Assembly (NCBI RefSeq): GCF_900113485.1
Contig: NZ_FOPM01000024.1
Coordinates: 1 to 63,198 of the forward strand
Direction: 5' to 3'
Length of the DNA: 63,198 bases
Source of the DNA: Methylobacterium gossipiicola
GTDB taxonomy: Bacteria > Pseudomonadota > Alphaproteobacteria > Rhizobiales > Beijerinckiaceae
Position 1 is the first letter of the stretch, and the number at the start of each line of letters is the position of its first letter. The notes under the pieces are model-generated. The model was not told the DNA's origin, did not search any database, and saw only the letters and a list, made by a program, of their open reading frames with translations. The position numbers were made by a program, and so were the translations under genes. Of the stretch, positions 51,942-60,823 are shown piece by piece.

Positions 51942-52601
51942 TTGTACGCCAACATCACTCTTAATGCGATGTGGAATATGCGCAAACCCGGTTCGGTCAG
52001 TAGCCTAGAAACCCTCGGTCGGGTCCGGCTATCGAAAAACTTCTTCATGCGTGATTTTCTCTACTCAGAGATCGCGAACCTTCACGGCATCCCAAATATT
52101 CCTGACGATCCAGACCTTGCTGTCAAATCCGGCAAGCAACTCTGTGAACAAATCCTCGAGCCGCTTCAGGCGACGTTCGGACGGATCGGAATACGTTCGG
52201 CCTACCGTTCGCCAGAGGTGAATGAGTACGGCAATCAGCATGGCTACAACTGTGCTTCAAACGCTGCGAATGCCGCTAGTCACATCTGGGACGCACTCGA
52301 CAAGAACGGATGCATGGGGGCAACTGCTTGCGTTGTCGTGCCCTGGTTTGCCGATTGCTACACGGGCGAAGGTGACTGGACGCGAATGGCATGGTGGATT
52401 CACGACCATCTACCCTATTCGACGATGTGCTACTTCCCGACACTTAGTGCGTTCAATCTCTCGTGGCACGAGCGCCCCGAACGCACCATATCCAGCTACG
52501 TTAAGCCGAAGGGCTACTTGACGAGGCCAGGAATGGCGAACCACGAGGACGATCATAGCGCCGAGTACGAAGGATTTCCCACGCTATTTCGTGAAGGTTG
52601 A
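51942..52601 (+). CDS. Peptidase M15-like protein
   Basis: A 219-residue protein resembling the phage and bacterial D-Ala-D-Ala peptidase (M15/Hedgehog-like) family. Supporting segments are RDFLYSEIA near 37, EQILEPLQATFGRIGIRSAYRSPEVNEYG, a His-Asp pair in ASHIWDAL and the WIHDHL helix, followed by FNLSWHERP where a second metal His is expected. It lacks a signal peptide. The start is a TTG at 51942, or an ATG at 51969 or 51978; none has a good ribosome binding site. It converges on the AT-rich zinc-ribbon gene. Confidence 0.66.
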   Translation: MYANITLNAMWNMRKPGSVSSLETLGRVRLSKNFFMRDFLYSEIANLHGIPNIPDDPDLAVKSGKQLCEQILEPLQATFGRIGIRSAYRSPEVNEYGNQHGYNCASNAANAASHIWDALDKNGCMGATACVVVPWFADCYTGEGDWTRMAWWIHDHLPYSTMCYFPTLSAFNLSWHERPERTISSYVKPKGYLTRPGMANHEDDHSAEYEGFPTLFREG

Positions 52602-52704
52602 AGACCAATGGCAAAGGCCATTACCGGTCGAAGCACTCTTCATCCAGCTTCTGGATCGTCAAATTTGGTTCAATTCACCATACAACGCGATGCCAGATCA
52701 TCGT

Positions 52705-53376
52705 CTATAATAGATCGAACCATTTCTTGAATGGAGTCCATTCAGTAATGGTCGCAAATTTCCTGGCGTCGAATGTGGGAACGCTCAATGTAACGGGCGC
52801 CACCTTTTCCATGTCGAAGTAGGAAAATTTGACAGCAGAACTGTCCGTGAGCTTTATCCAAACAAGCACACCCGGTAAAGGAAGCTTGTCTTTGATAAGG
52901 CTCGTTTCGAACTTTCTACCAGTTCGCAGGTGTTCAATCTCATGGCGGAACGACTTCGTTCTCAGAATTCGAAAAATCTTCCAGCCACCTTTTTCATCAG
53001 GTAGCTTTGGCTTCGCCTTAGCTTCGTACTTCGTTCGAAACTCATCCATGCGCAGTTGATTATAGAACGTGGATGTCGTTTTTGCTCGATCCGTGCAACG
53101 ATGTTTGGGCCATGGCGGGCCAATATCATCGAAGAAGACACGGCTGCCAAACGAATTCGAGTAAAAATACACTTTGACACCGCAAACAGGACAGTTTGCA
53201 TTTGGTGTCATGAAGGACGTAGACACCTCGGGAGAGAAAACATACTCGTTTTTCGATGGAGCAGAGGCAACGTAAGTTCTATTATTTTTGGTTGAACCCC
53301 ATGCAGTGTTTCCGTGCCACTTTCCTCCCCAGCCGCAATCACAGCCAAAAGAGTGATTACTGGCATTACAAGGCAT
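52705..53376 (-). CDS. AT-rich zinc-ribbon protein of unknown function
   Basis: A 223-residue protein. An N-terminal Cys/His cluster (C3, H8, C12, C14) is followed by NCPVCGVKVYFYSN (Cys62 and Cys65) and GSRVFFDDIGPPWPKHRC (His92, Cys94), which together look like a zinc ribbon. The CPVCG...VFFDDxGPPWPKHxC module is one I have seen in unannotated proteins on mobile elements; its function is unknown. The remainder is Lys-rich and mixed alpha-beta. Base composition is strikingly AT-rich relative to neighbours, which points to recent transfer. Confidence 0.62.
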   Translation of the reverse strand: MPCNASNHSFGCDCGWGGKWHGNTAWGSTKNNRTYVASAPSKNEYVFSPEVSTSFMTPNANCPVCGVKVYFYSNSFGSRVFFDDIGPPWPKHRCTDRAKTTSTFYNQLRMDEFRTKYEAKAKPKLPDEKGGWKIFRILRTKSFRHEIEHLRTGRKFETSLIKDKLPLPGVLVWIKLTDSSAVKFSYFDMEKVAPVTLSVPTFDARKFATITEWTPFKKWFDLL

Positions 53377-53401
53377 GACACAAACCTAAGCAGACGCAAT
53401 C

Positions 53402-53944
53402 TTAGATGAGGTAGCGCGCGCCCATTCTCCGCGTAAATGCCCTAATCGCGTGCGCGCGATTGAACGCGGCTTTGGACGAGCTTTGGTGTGGATAGGCAGA
53501 CACCCCGTGCTGCTTCGTGAAGTCGGCCGTCGTGCCATTCGACCCAGCCGTGCCCTCAACCTGCTCATCGGGGCCGTCCTGCACAGAGCGGAACGCCTAA
53601 AACTCTGGGAACCGCGTCAGGTACTTGATGTCGATGCGATCGGGCGGCTGAGCCAGGACCTCGCGCCCACGTGCGGTGATCCGGAAGTGTGCCCTACGAG
53701 TGAGTTCGACGATTCCAGCCTTCCCCAGATAGCTCTTGGCCCAATGGACGCGATTGGCGAAGGTGGTCTGGCGTCCGGATGGCAGGAGGTGCGAGCGCTC
53801 CTCGGAGGTGAGGTGGAAGTTGTTTGTGAGACGCTCGACAACATCCCCGATTCTTACCTCGTCCGCTGCGGCCTCTCGCAAAACCGGCAGCATCAAAGTC
53901 TGGACGTCCCGGATTGCCATCGTGTTGGTCTCTTGATCCGGCAA
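53402..53944 (-). pseudogene. Remnant of an Mrr-type restriction gene (N-terminal domain plus degenerate tail)
   Basis: The first 115 codons encode an Mrr N-terminal winged-helix domain (VQTLMLPVLREAA, then LPSGRQTTFANRVHWAKSYLGKAGIVE and FRITARGREVL), the DNA-recognition part of Mrr modification-dependent endonucleases. After FPEF there is an in-frame TAG at 53597-53599; the frame then continues as AFRSVQDGPDEQVEGTAGS, like the Mrr linker, and ends without any catalytic (D-x-n-QxK) domain. The full enzyme cannot be made. The intact 115-residue domain could still be expressed as a DNA-binding protein. Confidence 0.75.
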
Positions 53945-53957
53945 AAATGCGGGCGCT

Positions 53958-54719
53958 TCACGTTGCCTTATCTACAGGCTGCTTTGAGGTGAAAACCTCA
54001 GCATCCAAGCTGCTCTGATTACGATCAAGCCAGTTTTTGGATCGCGCGTAATCTGGCATCAACGTCGCCATAAGTGCCCAGAATTCCGCCCCGTGCGATC
54101 GGATAGAAAGGTGAGCTAATTCGTGGGCGACGACGTATTCCATCACCGCCTTTGGGGCGAACACGAGCCTCCAGTTGATCAGGATCGAACCGGTCGGGCC
54201 ACAGGCGCCCCAGCCGGTCTTCATGTCGGCGACGCGGATCGTGCGGGGCTTCAAGGCGAAGCGACGCTGGTAGGTGCGGGCAAACGCTATGACGTCGCGT
54301 CGGACCCGCCGCTTCAGCCAAAGCTTGATCTCGGCTGCAACAACGCCGTCCTGATCCTTCTCGCGTACCCATGACGGTAGGTCCACGAGGAAGCCGTTCT
54401 GGTAGCTGATGTCGATGTGCGGCCCATCATGGCGGCGCACGGTGAGCCGAGCCATCCGGCCGCGATAGGGAATTTTAGAGCCCGTCATGAACCGGGGCAC
54501 GACGGCGCGCTTGGCGGTCGCGGTCTCAAGCTCGCGCAGTGCATTGAACAGCCACTGCCGTTTGCGATTCAGAAAGTTATCGATTTTGGCGTCGTCGTCC
54601 GTCGTGAGAGCCAGTACCTCCACAAGGCCCGGCGTGACCGTAATCCGTCGTTCGGACGCGGCGGCAGACCGCCGAAGCTCGTAGACGACCTCGGTCTGGC
54701 CGATGCGAACGACGCCCAT
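53958..54719 (-). CDS. YgjP/SprT-like M48-type metallopeptidase in the type I RM operon
   Basis: A 253-residue protein of the YgjP (DUF45) family. The zinc site HELAH is at 199-203, with a third His at 209 in SHGAEFW; the N-terminal half has the usual TVRRHD...HIDISYQ beta strands. Genes of this family are often found fused or adjacent to type I restriction genes, and a role in DNA-protein crosslink processing or control of restriction has been suggested but not settled. Its ATG overlaps the hsdR stop (ATGA), so it is the last coupled gene of the operon. Confidence 0.9.
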   Translation of the reverse strand: MGVVRIGQTEVVYELRRSAAASERRITVTPGLVEVLALTTDDDAKIDNFLNRKRQWLFNALRELETATAKRAVVPRFMTGSKIPYRGRMARLTVRRHDGPHIDISYQNGFLVDLPSWVREKDQDGVVAAEIKLWLKRRVRRDVIAFARTYQRRFALKPRTIRVADMKTGWGACGPTGSILINWRLVFAPKAVMEYVVAHELAHLSIRSHGAEFWALMATLMPDYARSKNWLDRNQSSLDAEVFTSKQPVDKAT

Positions 54720-57700
54720 CAATGCGCCTCGGCGTAGGCGTGAACGGCGTAGTCTTCGATCTCGTCGCGGACGACGTTGGCGTCGTCGAGGTCGAGCGGG
54801 CGCAGCAACTTGCGGACCTCCCGTCGAAGCTCTTTCTTGTAGCCGTCCATAAAGAACCACGACGGCTGGTTGGCCTGCGCCCTGGCGTAGAGACAGCCCA
54901 CCTCAATGGCGACACCTTGAAGGACTGTGTGGTCCGCATCCGACACGTGCGGCTCCATGATCCGAAGGATCGCGAAGGCACGCTCGTCCATGCCTAGTTT
55001 GTCGTGGGCGCCCGCCTCCGCCTCGATGCCGCCGGTTAGGTCCTCCAGGTCCTTCAGCCCCTCGGCGGCGGCGATCTGGCCCTGCTCGAAGCGGCGGATA
55101 ATTTCTAGGACCCGCTCGGAGAAACGACCGTACTGGGCTGGGTTCTTATCAACCGCTTCGCGGGTCACACGCTTCAATTCGGCGGCTTTTCGAACGAACG
55201 CCTCGTGAAGCTCCTCCTCCGACTTCCCCTCGGTTTGGAAGTCGTCCTTGAAGTCCGGGTCGGTGATGTTGCGAAGGCGGACGGTCGTGGTCAGGCCGGT
55301 TGCGCGAACGTGGACCTCCAGCATGTCCCTGATCTTGCCGGAGTAGGTCAGGTGATCAAGGCTTTCGTCCTTGGTGATTGCCTGCTGGGCTAGCCGAAGG
55401 AACGTGGCGGTCCATTTCATGTCCACGGTGAAGTCGAGTATCGCTGGATCGGGGGACAGGTCGCTATAGGTTCGCACGAAGTGACGACCCAGCCGCTGAA
55501 GCTCAAACCAGTCGTCCTCCCGGCCATCAGACACCAATTTCTCCACAGCGTAGGCAGCGCCCTTCTCGTCCATGCCGCCGAGACCCATCAACCGACGCTG
55601 GCGCGTGAAGCGGGCATGGGTCTCGCGCAGGTCGCGGCGCAGCAGGTCGAGGTCGCGAAGTGCATTCTGGACGTCTTCGGCACGATAGGATGACAGGGCG
55701 TCATCCAGGTGCTGAGTGACGCCGATGTAGTCCACGATCCGGCCGTGCGGTTTATCGACGTTCGTGCCGTCTGACTGCTTGATCGAGCAAGTGCGGTTGG
55801 TACGAGCTATAGCCTGGAGCAAGCCATGCTCACGCAGCGGTTTGTCCAAATACATGACATGCTCATTCGGCGCGTCGAAGCCGGTGAGCAGCTTGTCGCA
55901 GACAATTAGGAAGCTCGGTTCATCGATGTTACCCTTGAAGGCTTTCTTGACGTCCTTCTCTTCTTGGTCGTCGAGGAAGTGGGCGTTCAACTGCTGACGC
56001 ACGCTTTCCACTGCCGGGTCTTCGGAAGGATAGCTATCCGTCTGAGCCTTGGAGAAAACGCAGGCAATCAAGCGCTCGGCCTTCGCCATCGCGTCTACCT
56101 CGGCAATGCCGTTCTTGGTCAGATCAGCAGCGATCACATCGGCTAATGCCGCGCGATAGAGAACGATAGACTCGCGGTCGATGGCAACGATCTGAGCCTT
56201 GAAGCCATCCGGGCGGCAGGTCTGTTTGAAGTGCTCCCAGATATCGCGGGCAATCAGCCGGATGCGCTCAGGGTGTTTGGCGATCAATGCGAGACTGACG
56301 CCTTTCTGCTTTAGCTTCTCGCGCTTTTCATCGGACAGATCGACAAACCAGCGGTCGAACAGGATGTCGATCTCGGCTTCGTTGATCGACCATTCGGTTT
56401 TCCGGCCTTCGTAGAGGATCGGCACGGTAGCGCCATCGCGCACCGCATCATCAATCCCGTACTTGTCGAGGTAGGTCTCCCCCGGCTCGCTAAAGCGGGC
56501 GTAGGTATCTTTATCGCTCTTCTTGATCGGTGTTCCAGTGAAACCAAAGTAGCGCGCAGCGGGCAGTGTCGCCCGAAGGAAGCCGCCGAGGTCTTTATCC
56601 TGCGTGCGGTGGCATTCGTCCACTAGCACAATCCAATTCCCCGAGTTCGGGATGGGCTTCTTCGAGCCTTGAAATCTGAAAATAGTCGAGAGCAGAATTC
56701 GGCCCGAACCGGCTCGCGCTACTTCCGCGCGGAGTTCAGCGACCGTTGCGGCTTGCTTAGGATTGGGCAGGCCGCAGGCAACGAAGGTCTTGGAAATTTG
56801 TTCGTCTAAGTCGATGCGATCGGTAAGGACGAGGATGTTGGGATTCTGAAGCGTTGGAGCGTCCAGCGTCAGATGAGTCTTCAGCTTCAGGGCGAGGAAA
56901 ACCATCGTCAGGCTCTTGCCGGAGCCTTGCGTGTGCCAGATCAGGCCCTTCTTCTTGGTCCCCTCGGCGACCCGGTCCACCGCCTTGTTGACGGCCCGGA
57001 ACTGCTGATAGCGGCAGACCTTCTTAATCCGCCGCCCGCTGTCGGGATCGGTCTCGAAGACAATGAAATGTGCCAACAGGTCCAGCAGCCGCGACGGCTC
57101 CAGCAGGCACCAGAGGTCTTTGGTCAGGTCGTCGCCGAACCTATCGCGGGAGCGAGGCCACGGATCGGGCCACGGCGCATAGAACTTCGACGGGGCACCA
57201 GTCGCGCCATACAGCGTCGCCATGCCGTCCGTGACGATGCTGAAGGCGTTGGGATAGAACAGGCGCGGGATGTCGCGTTCATATTGCTTGATCTGCTCAA
57301 ACGCCTGACCAGAACGATCCGCAGCCTTCAGCGGGCATTTGGCCTCGATCACGACCAGCGGGATGCCGTTCACGAACACAACGATATCGGCGATGCGCGA
57401 CCTTTGCGCCTCGACCCTGACCTGACGCACGACGTGGTAACGGTTCCGATCGGGATGCTTGAAGTCGATCAGCGCGACCGGCCTATCCTTGGCCCCGCCC
57501 TTCAGCCGCCGGGAATAGGCGCCACGTAGGCGCCGCTGCCATTTCTCGTTGTCCGATAGAGTGGAGAGGTCGTTGTAGATCGCCTCGGCGTCTTCGATGC
57601 CCAGCCCCGCGTTCAGAGCCCGAAGAGCCTCGATCAGGACCGACTTCAACAGAACGCGATTCGCCTCCTGGCGCATCGCCATCGCCGCCTCTGGATGAAG

Positions 57701-57766
57701 CGCGGTGTAGCCCATGGCCGTCAGAATATCGAGCGCGGGCTGCTCAGCGAGGCGATACTCACTCAT
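54719..57766 (-). CDS. hsdR: Type I restriction enzyme, R subunit (HsdR)
   Basis: The motor-nuclease subunit, 1015 residues. The N-terminal PD-(D/E)xK nuclease has Asp in SRIADIVVF and EAK in PLVVIEAKC near 125-140. The SF2 motor has Walker A HTQGSGKSLTM near 278, DECHRTQ near 382, a GTP motif in YFGFTGTPIKK, and the RTNRT motif near 645. The C-terminus is helical and would contact HsdM/HsdS. It lacks frameshifts and should be active if the M and S subunits are. It overlaps hsdS by ATGA. Confidence 0.95.
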   Translation of the reverse strand: MSEYRLAEQPALDILTAMGYTALHPEAAMAMRQEANRVLLKSVLIEALRALNAGLGIEDAEAIYNDLSTLSDNEKWQRRLRGAYSRRLKGGAKDRPVALIDFKHPDRNRYHVVRQVRVEAQRSRIADIVVFVNGIPLVVIEAKCPLKAADRSGQAFEQIKQYERDIPRLFYPNAFSIVTDGMATLYGATGAPSKFYAPWPDPWPRSRDRFGDDLTKDLWCLLEPSRLLDLLAHFIVFETDPDSGRRIKKVCRYQQFRAVNKAVDRVAEGTKKKGLIWHTQGSGKSLTMVFLALKLKTHLTLDAPTLQNPNILVLTDRIDLDEQISKTFVACGLPNPKQAATVAELRAEVARAGSGRILLSTIFRFQGSKKPIPNSGNWIVLVDECHRTQDKDLGGFLRATLPAARYFGFTGTPIKKSDKDTYARFSEPGETYLDKYGIDDAVRDGATVPILYEGRKTEWSINEAEIDILFDRWFVDLSDEKREKLKQKGVSLALIAKHPERIRLIARDIWEHFKQTCRPDGFKAQIVAIDRESIVLYRAALADVIAADLTKNGIAEVDAMAKAERLIACVFSKAQTDSYPSEDPAVESVRQQLNAHFLDDQEEKDVKKAFKGNIDEPSFLIVCDKLLTGFDAPNEHVMYLDKPLREHGLLQAIARTNRTCSIKQSDGTNVDKPHGRIVDYIGVTQHLDDALSSYRAEDVQNALRDLDLLRRDLRETHARFTRQRRLMGLGGMDEKGAAYAVEKLVSDGREDDWFELQRLGRHFVRTYSDLSPDPAILDFTVDMKWTATFLRLAQQAITKDESLDHLTYSGKIRDMLEVHVRATGLTTTVRLRNITDPDFKDDFQTEGKSEEELHEAFVRKAAELKRVTREAVDKNPAQYGRFSERVLEIIRRFEQGQIAAAEGLKDLEDLTGGIEAEAGAHDKLGMDERAFAILRIMEPHVSDADHTVLQGVAIEVGCLYARAQANQPSWFFMDGYKKELRREVRKLLRPLDLDDANVVRDEIEDYAVHAYAEAH

Positions 57767-59004
57767 TCCCGCACCCTGACCCGGCCTGAAAGGAGGTCCG
57801 AGGCAACGGATGTCTTAAGGGCAGCCGTTTGCGCTAACGACGCGCAAGCGTGATCGAGCGCAACATCAATTTCCGCAAGAGTGTTCGCCACAACGTGCTG
57901 AGTAGCCAAATCGGGACAAGGTATCGGCAGTCGGCGTATATCCCCTACGCGAACGTGTCCGACCGTTGAGCCGCCTCCGAGGTTCCGCAGATAGCTTTGA
58001 ACTGGCTCGCTCTGAAGAGCGTAGAGTAGGAACGAACTGTCAATTATGTCTGACTTGGGGCGGTAGAGCATCATTCTTTGGCCCAAGCAAACTGGCTCAT
58101 CGTCTGGAACTGCGCACACTTCCCCGATTGGCGCCTCACGCGTGATAAGTACATCACCTGCTCTGGGACGTCCGCGCCGGGTCCATTCCTCAAATGAATT
58201 AGCGTCTGTTCGTACCAAGTTTTTTCGCACGAAACGTCCGTTACGAACGTTGGGCGTTCTGACAACGGCAAAGCCAGTATCTGAGATCGGGGGCGTTCGA
58301 TTCTTGCAATCGATGACAGCCTCACAAACATCCTCTGCCGGAGACACAGTCCATCCAGAAGGTAAGGACCCAAGAATTGTGTCTTCCACCTCGTCTCCTT
58401 CCTGAGGAGCGAACAAGTCTCGGAGTGCGAGCTTGCGAAGAAGGCGCAGATTCGTGATTAAGAGATCGCTCAAACGACGAGCCTCGTCTATTGATCGCAG
58501 CACCTCAGCAATTCGACGTTGCTCATCTAATGGCGGGAGTAGGGTTGGCAGCGCGCCTAGATTTGAACGTGAGATGCGGCTCCTAGTCGTGCCAGACGCC
58601 GCGCCGAGGGCTAGTTCACGAAAGCTGTGGTCCGATATAGCGTAGCTTAAAAAAGACTGATCGACGCCCTTCCGAGCACGAGCGATTGCTATATCCACCA
58701 CGGTAGCGGCGGGTTGATCCAAGCCCGGAAAGAGACAGCAGCGCGCGATAGGATCGGCCATGCGTGCAATTAGTAGATCGCCCGGCTGTAGTAGTGAGCA
58801 TCTTAGGTCGCGCGCCTTCTGAGTTGTCAGAAAACGGTTGGATTTGTTCAGAAATGCGCCGTCGCCAATGTCTGCAAGTTGGATCAAACGTACTTCACCG
58901 TCCGGGTTTTGGTCCTTACTTTCTACCCAATCGCCATCAGTAAAAAATTCGCAGGATGCGGCGAGCGTAGTTGACTCCCAAGCGTCTGGCGCCTCATTCG
59001 ACAT
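57763..59004 (-). CDS. hsdS: Type I restriction enzyme, specificity subunit (HsdS)
   Basis: The DNA-recognition subunit, 413 residues, with two target-recognition domains each followed by a conserved helix. The first helix contains LPPLDEQRRIAEVLRSIDEARR (about 165-190) and the second IPCPDLATQHVVANTLAEIDVALD near the C-terminus. The recognition sequence cannot be read from the protein. ATG at 59004 is preferred to the TTG at 59010 because AGGAGG (59012-59017) lies 7 bases upstream. It overlaps the end of hsdM by 11 bases. GC content is lower than in hsdM, as is usual for S subunits. Confidence 0.93.
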   Translation of the reverse strand: MSNEAPDAWESTTLAASCEFFTDGDWVESKDQNPDGEVRLIQLADIGDGAFLNKSNRFLTTQKARDLRCSLLQPGDLLIARMADPIARCCLFPGLDQPAATVVDIAIARARKGVDQSFLSYAISDHSFRELALGAASGTTRSRISRSNLGALPTLLPPLDEQRRIAEVLRSIDEARRLSDLLITNLRLLRKLALRDLFAPQEGDEVEDTILGSLPSGWTVSPAEDVCEAVIDCKNRTPPISDTGFAVVRTPNVRNGRFVRKNLVRTDANSFEEWTRRGRPRAGDVLITREAPIGEVCAVPDDEPVCLGQRMMLYRPKSDIIDSSFLLYALQSEPVQSYLRNLGGGSTVGHVRVGDIRRLPIPCPDLATQHVVANTLAEIDVALDHACASLAQTAALKTSVASDLLSGRVRVRE

Positions 59005-60526
59005 AGCCAAGCCTCCTGAGGTGACCGAACATCACGGCCTCGGCCTCGTCCCGCTGAGCGATCAGGTCTTGAAGCTTGGCGGCTTCGGCGGCGACATCCA
59101 TCGCCTCGGCTTCTGTGCCGGTTTGGACGTAGCGACTGATGCTCAGATTAAAGTTGTTGCCTGCGATCTCTTCAAGCGGCACGACGCGAGCCAGCCGGTC
59201 TATGCTGGCAAAGCCGTGGAAAGCGTCCGATAGGGTCTGTACATTTGTTTCGGTCAGAGTGTTTTGGGCTTTACCTGGGGTAAAGGTGGCATCACCGTTG
59301 ATGACGAGAACTTTGCCTTCGCGCTCGATGGGTTTCCCTTTGCAGATAATGAGGATCGCCGCCGGGATACCTGCTCCATAGAAGAGATTAGGTGCCAGCC
59401 CGATTACCGCCTCAATGATGTCCGCCTTCAGCATGGACTCTCGGATTCGACCTTCAGCGCCGCCTCGGAACAGCACGCCATGCGGCACGACCACGCCCAG
59501 CATGCCGTCGTCCTTAAGGGACGCGATCATGTGCTGGACGAAGGCCAAATCGCCATAGCCCTTTGGCGGCACACCATAGACGTCGCGTCCGAATGGATCG
59601 CCGTTAGTCCACACCTCGTGCCCCCACTCTTTTGCCGAGAAAGGCGGGTTTGCCATCACACGGTCATAGGCCCCGACGCCGGGGATGAACTCCTGCGCAC
59701 GCGGGTCATAGCGCTTGGGGTCGAGGATGGTGTCACCCTTGGCGATGAAGGCATCGTCGATATCATGCAGAAACAGGTTGATCTGGGCGATGGCCCAGGT
59801 GTCCAGTTCCTTCTCCTGTCCGTGGAGCGAAACGCTGCGCGGGTCCTGGCTGTGGGCCTTCAGGTGCTGGACCGCTTCCAGCAGCATGCCGCCCGAGCCA
59901 CAGGTAGGGTCGTAAACAGACATGCCCGGCTCGGGATCGAGGCACGCGACAATCAGCTTTACGACCTGTCGTGGCGTATAGAATTCACCTCCCTTCTTGC
60001 CCGCGCCCTCGGCGAACTGCTCGATCAGATACATGTAGGCGTCGCCCAGCATGTCTGGCGGCACGTCGCTATTACGCAGACGGTGCTTCTCGAAGTGAGC
60101 GAGCAACCGCTCCAGTCGGGCGTCAGGGAACCGTTCCTGGTTGGCGAAGTCCACATCGCCGAACACGCCGCGTAGACGCAGGTTGGCGTCTTCGATGGCC
60201 GCGAAGGCGTTGTTCAGATGCTGGCCGATCTGGGTCGCGTGCTTCCGAACAGCCCTCCAATGGTGCTGAGGCGGCACATGGAAACGGTGCTCATCAGGTT
60301 CAGCCGCCTCCTTGCGGTCGCCCGTTTCGGCCAGCAGAACCTCGAACTCCTCGTCCCACACGTCGCAGAGGCGTCGGTAGAACAACAGGGCGAAGATGTA
60401 GTCCTTGAACTTCCCTGCATCGACGTGACCCCGCAGGATGTCCGCTGCTTGCCAGAGATGGCGTTCGAGTTCCGACTGAGTGAGGGTCGGCTTGCGGCGA
60501 ACTTCTGCCGGAGTGCTCATATCCAT
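58994..60526 (-). CDS. hsdM: Type I restriction-modification, M subunit (HsdM, N6-adenine methyltransferase)
   Basis: The 510-residue methyltransferase subunit. An N-terminal helical domain (HsdM_N, about 14-150) precedes the catalytic domain, which carries GEFYTPRQVV near 181, the SAM motif DPTCGSGGML near 205 and the catalytic NPPF near 291. It uses SAM to methylate adenine in both strands of the site recognised by HsdS. It is the first gene of hsdM-hsdS-hsdR-peptidase and is divergent from the unknown four-gene operon; the 297-base gap must carry both promoters. ATG at 60526 or 60520 can serve as start. Confidence 0.95.
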   Translation of the reverse strand: MDMSTPAEVRRKPTLTQSELERHLWQAADILRGHVDAGKFKDYIFALLFYRRLCDVWDEEFEVLLAETGDRKEAAEPDEHRFHVPPQHHWRAVRKHATQIGQHLNNAFAAIEDANLRLRGVFGDVDFANQERFPDARLERLLAHFEKHRLRNSDVPPDMLGDAYMYLIEQFAEGAGKKGGEFYTPRQVVKLIVACLDPEPGMSVYDPTCGSGGMLLEAVQHLKAHSQDPRSVSLHGQEKELDTWAIAQINLFLHDIDDAFIAKGDTILDPKRYDPRAQEFIPGVGAYDRVMANPPFSAKEWGHEVWTNGDPFGRDVYGVPPKGYGDLAFVQHMIASLKDDGMLGVVVPHGVLFRGGAEGRIRESMLKADIIEAVIGLAPNLFYGAGIPAAILIICKGKPIEREGKVLVINGDATFTPGKAQNTLTETNVQTLSDAFHGFASIDRLARVVPLEEIAGNNFNLSISRYVQTGTEAEAMDVAAEAAKLQDLIAQRDEAEAVMFGHLRRLGYVE

Positions 60527-60799
60527 CGTCGCGCCTCGGTCAAAATGTCTGCCAAGGTTCTAGCGGCGGAGGCGTTCGCGGACTGTTGTTGGTTCGCATC
60601 GGCAAGGGGGAATCTCATCCAGCCAAAAAGGCTACGCGCAACCAACATGGGCATGCCCAGCATGCGGGTCATCGACCCTGGCAACCCTCGGCTCGTTTTG
60701 CCCATCTGGTTTTGCTTGCGCGATTTCAAGTCTGTGTGACTCTGTTGGCCAGTGATCATGGATCAAGGATCGCAGCGTGGCGTATGGACCGATCAGTGA

Positions 60800-60819
60800 G
60801 TACCTCCAGTGGGAGGTGC
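60800..60819 (+). promoter_or_regulatory. Hairpin that sequesters a ribosome binding site
   Basis: ACCTCC (60802-60807) and GGAGGT (60812-60817) form a perfect 6-bp stem with a 4-base loop (AGTG); a T-G and a G-C pair extend it to 8. The GGAGG is the ribosome binding site of the gene at 60824, 7 bases before its ATG. In the RNA the site would be masked by its own anti-Shine-Dalgarno, so translation of the operon may need helix opening by an upstream ribosome, a protein or heat. The structure is seen; control is inferred. Confidence 0.6.
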
Positions 60820-60823
60820 GGTG

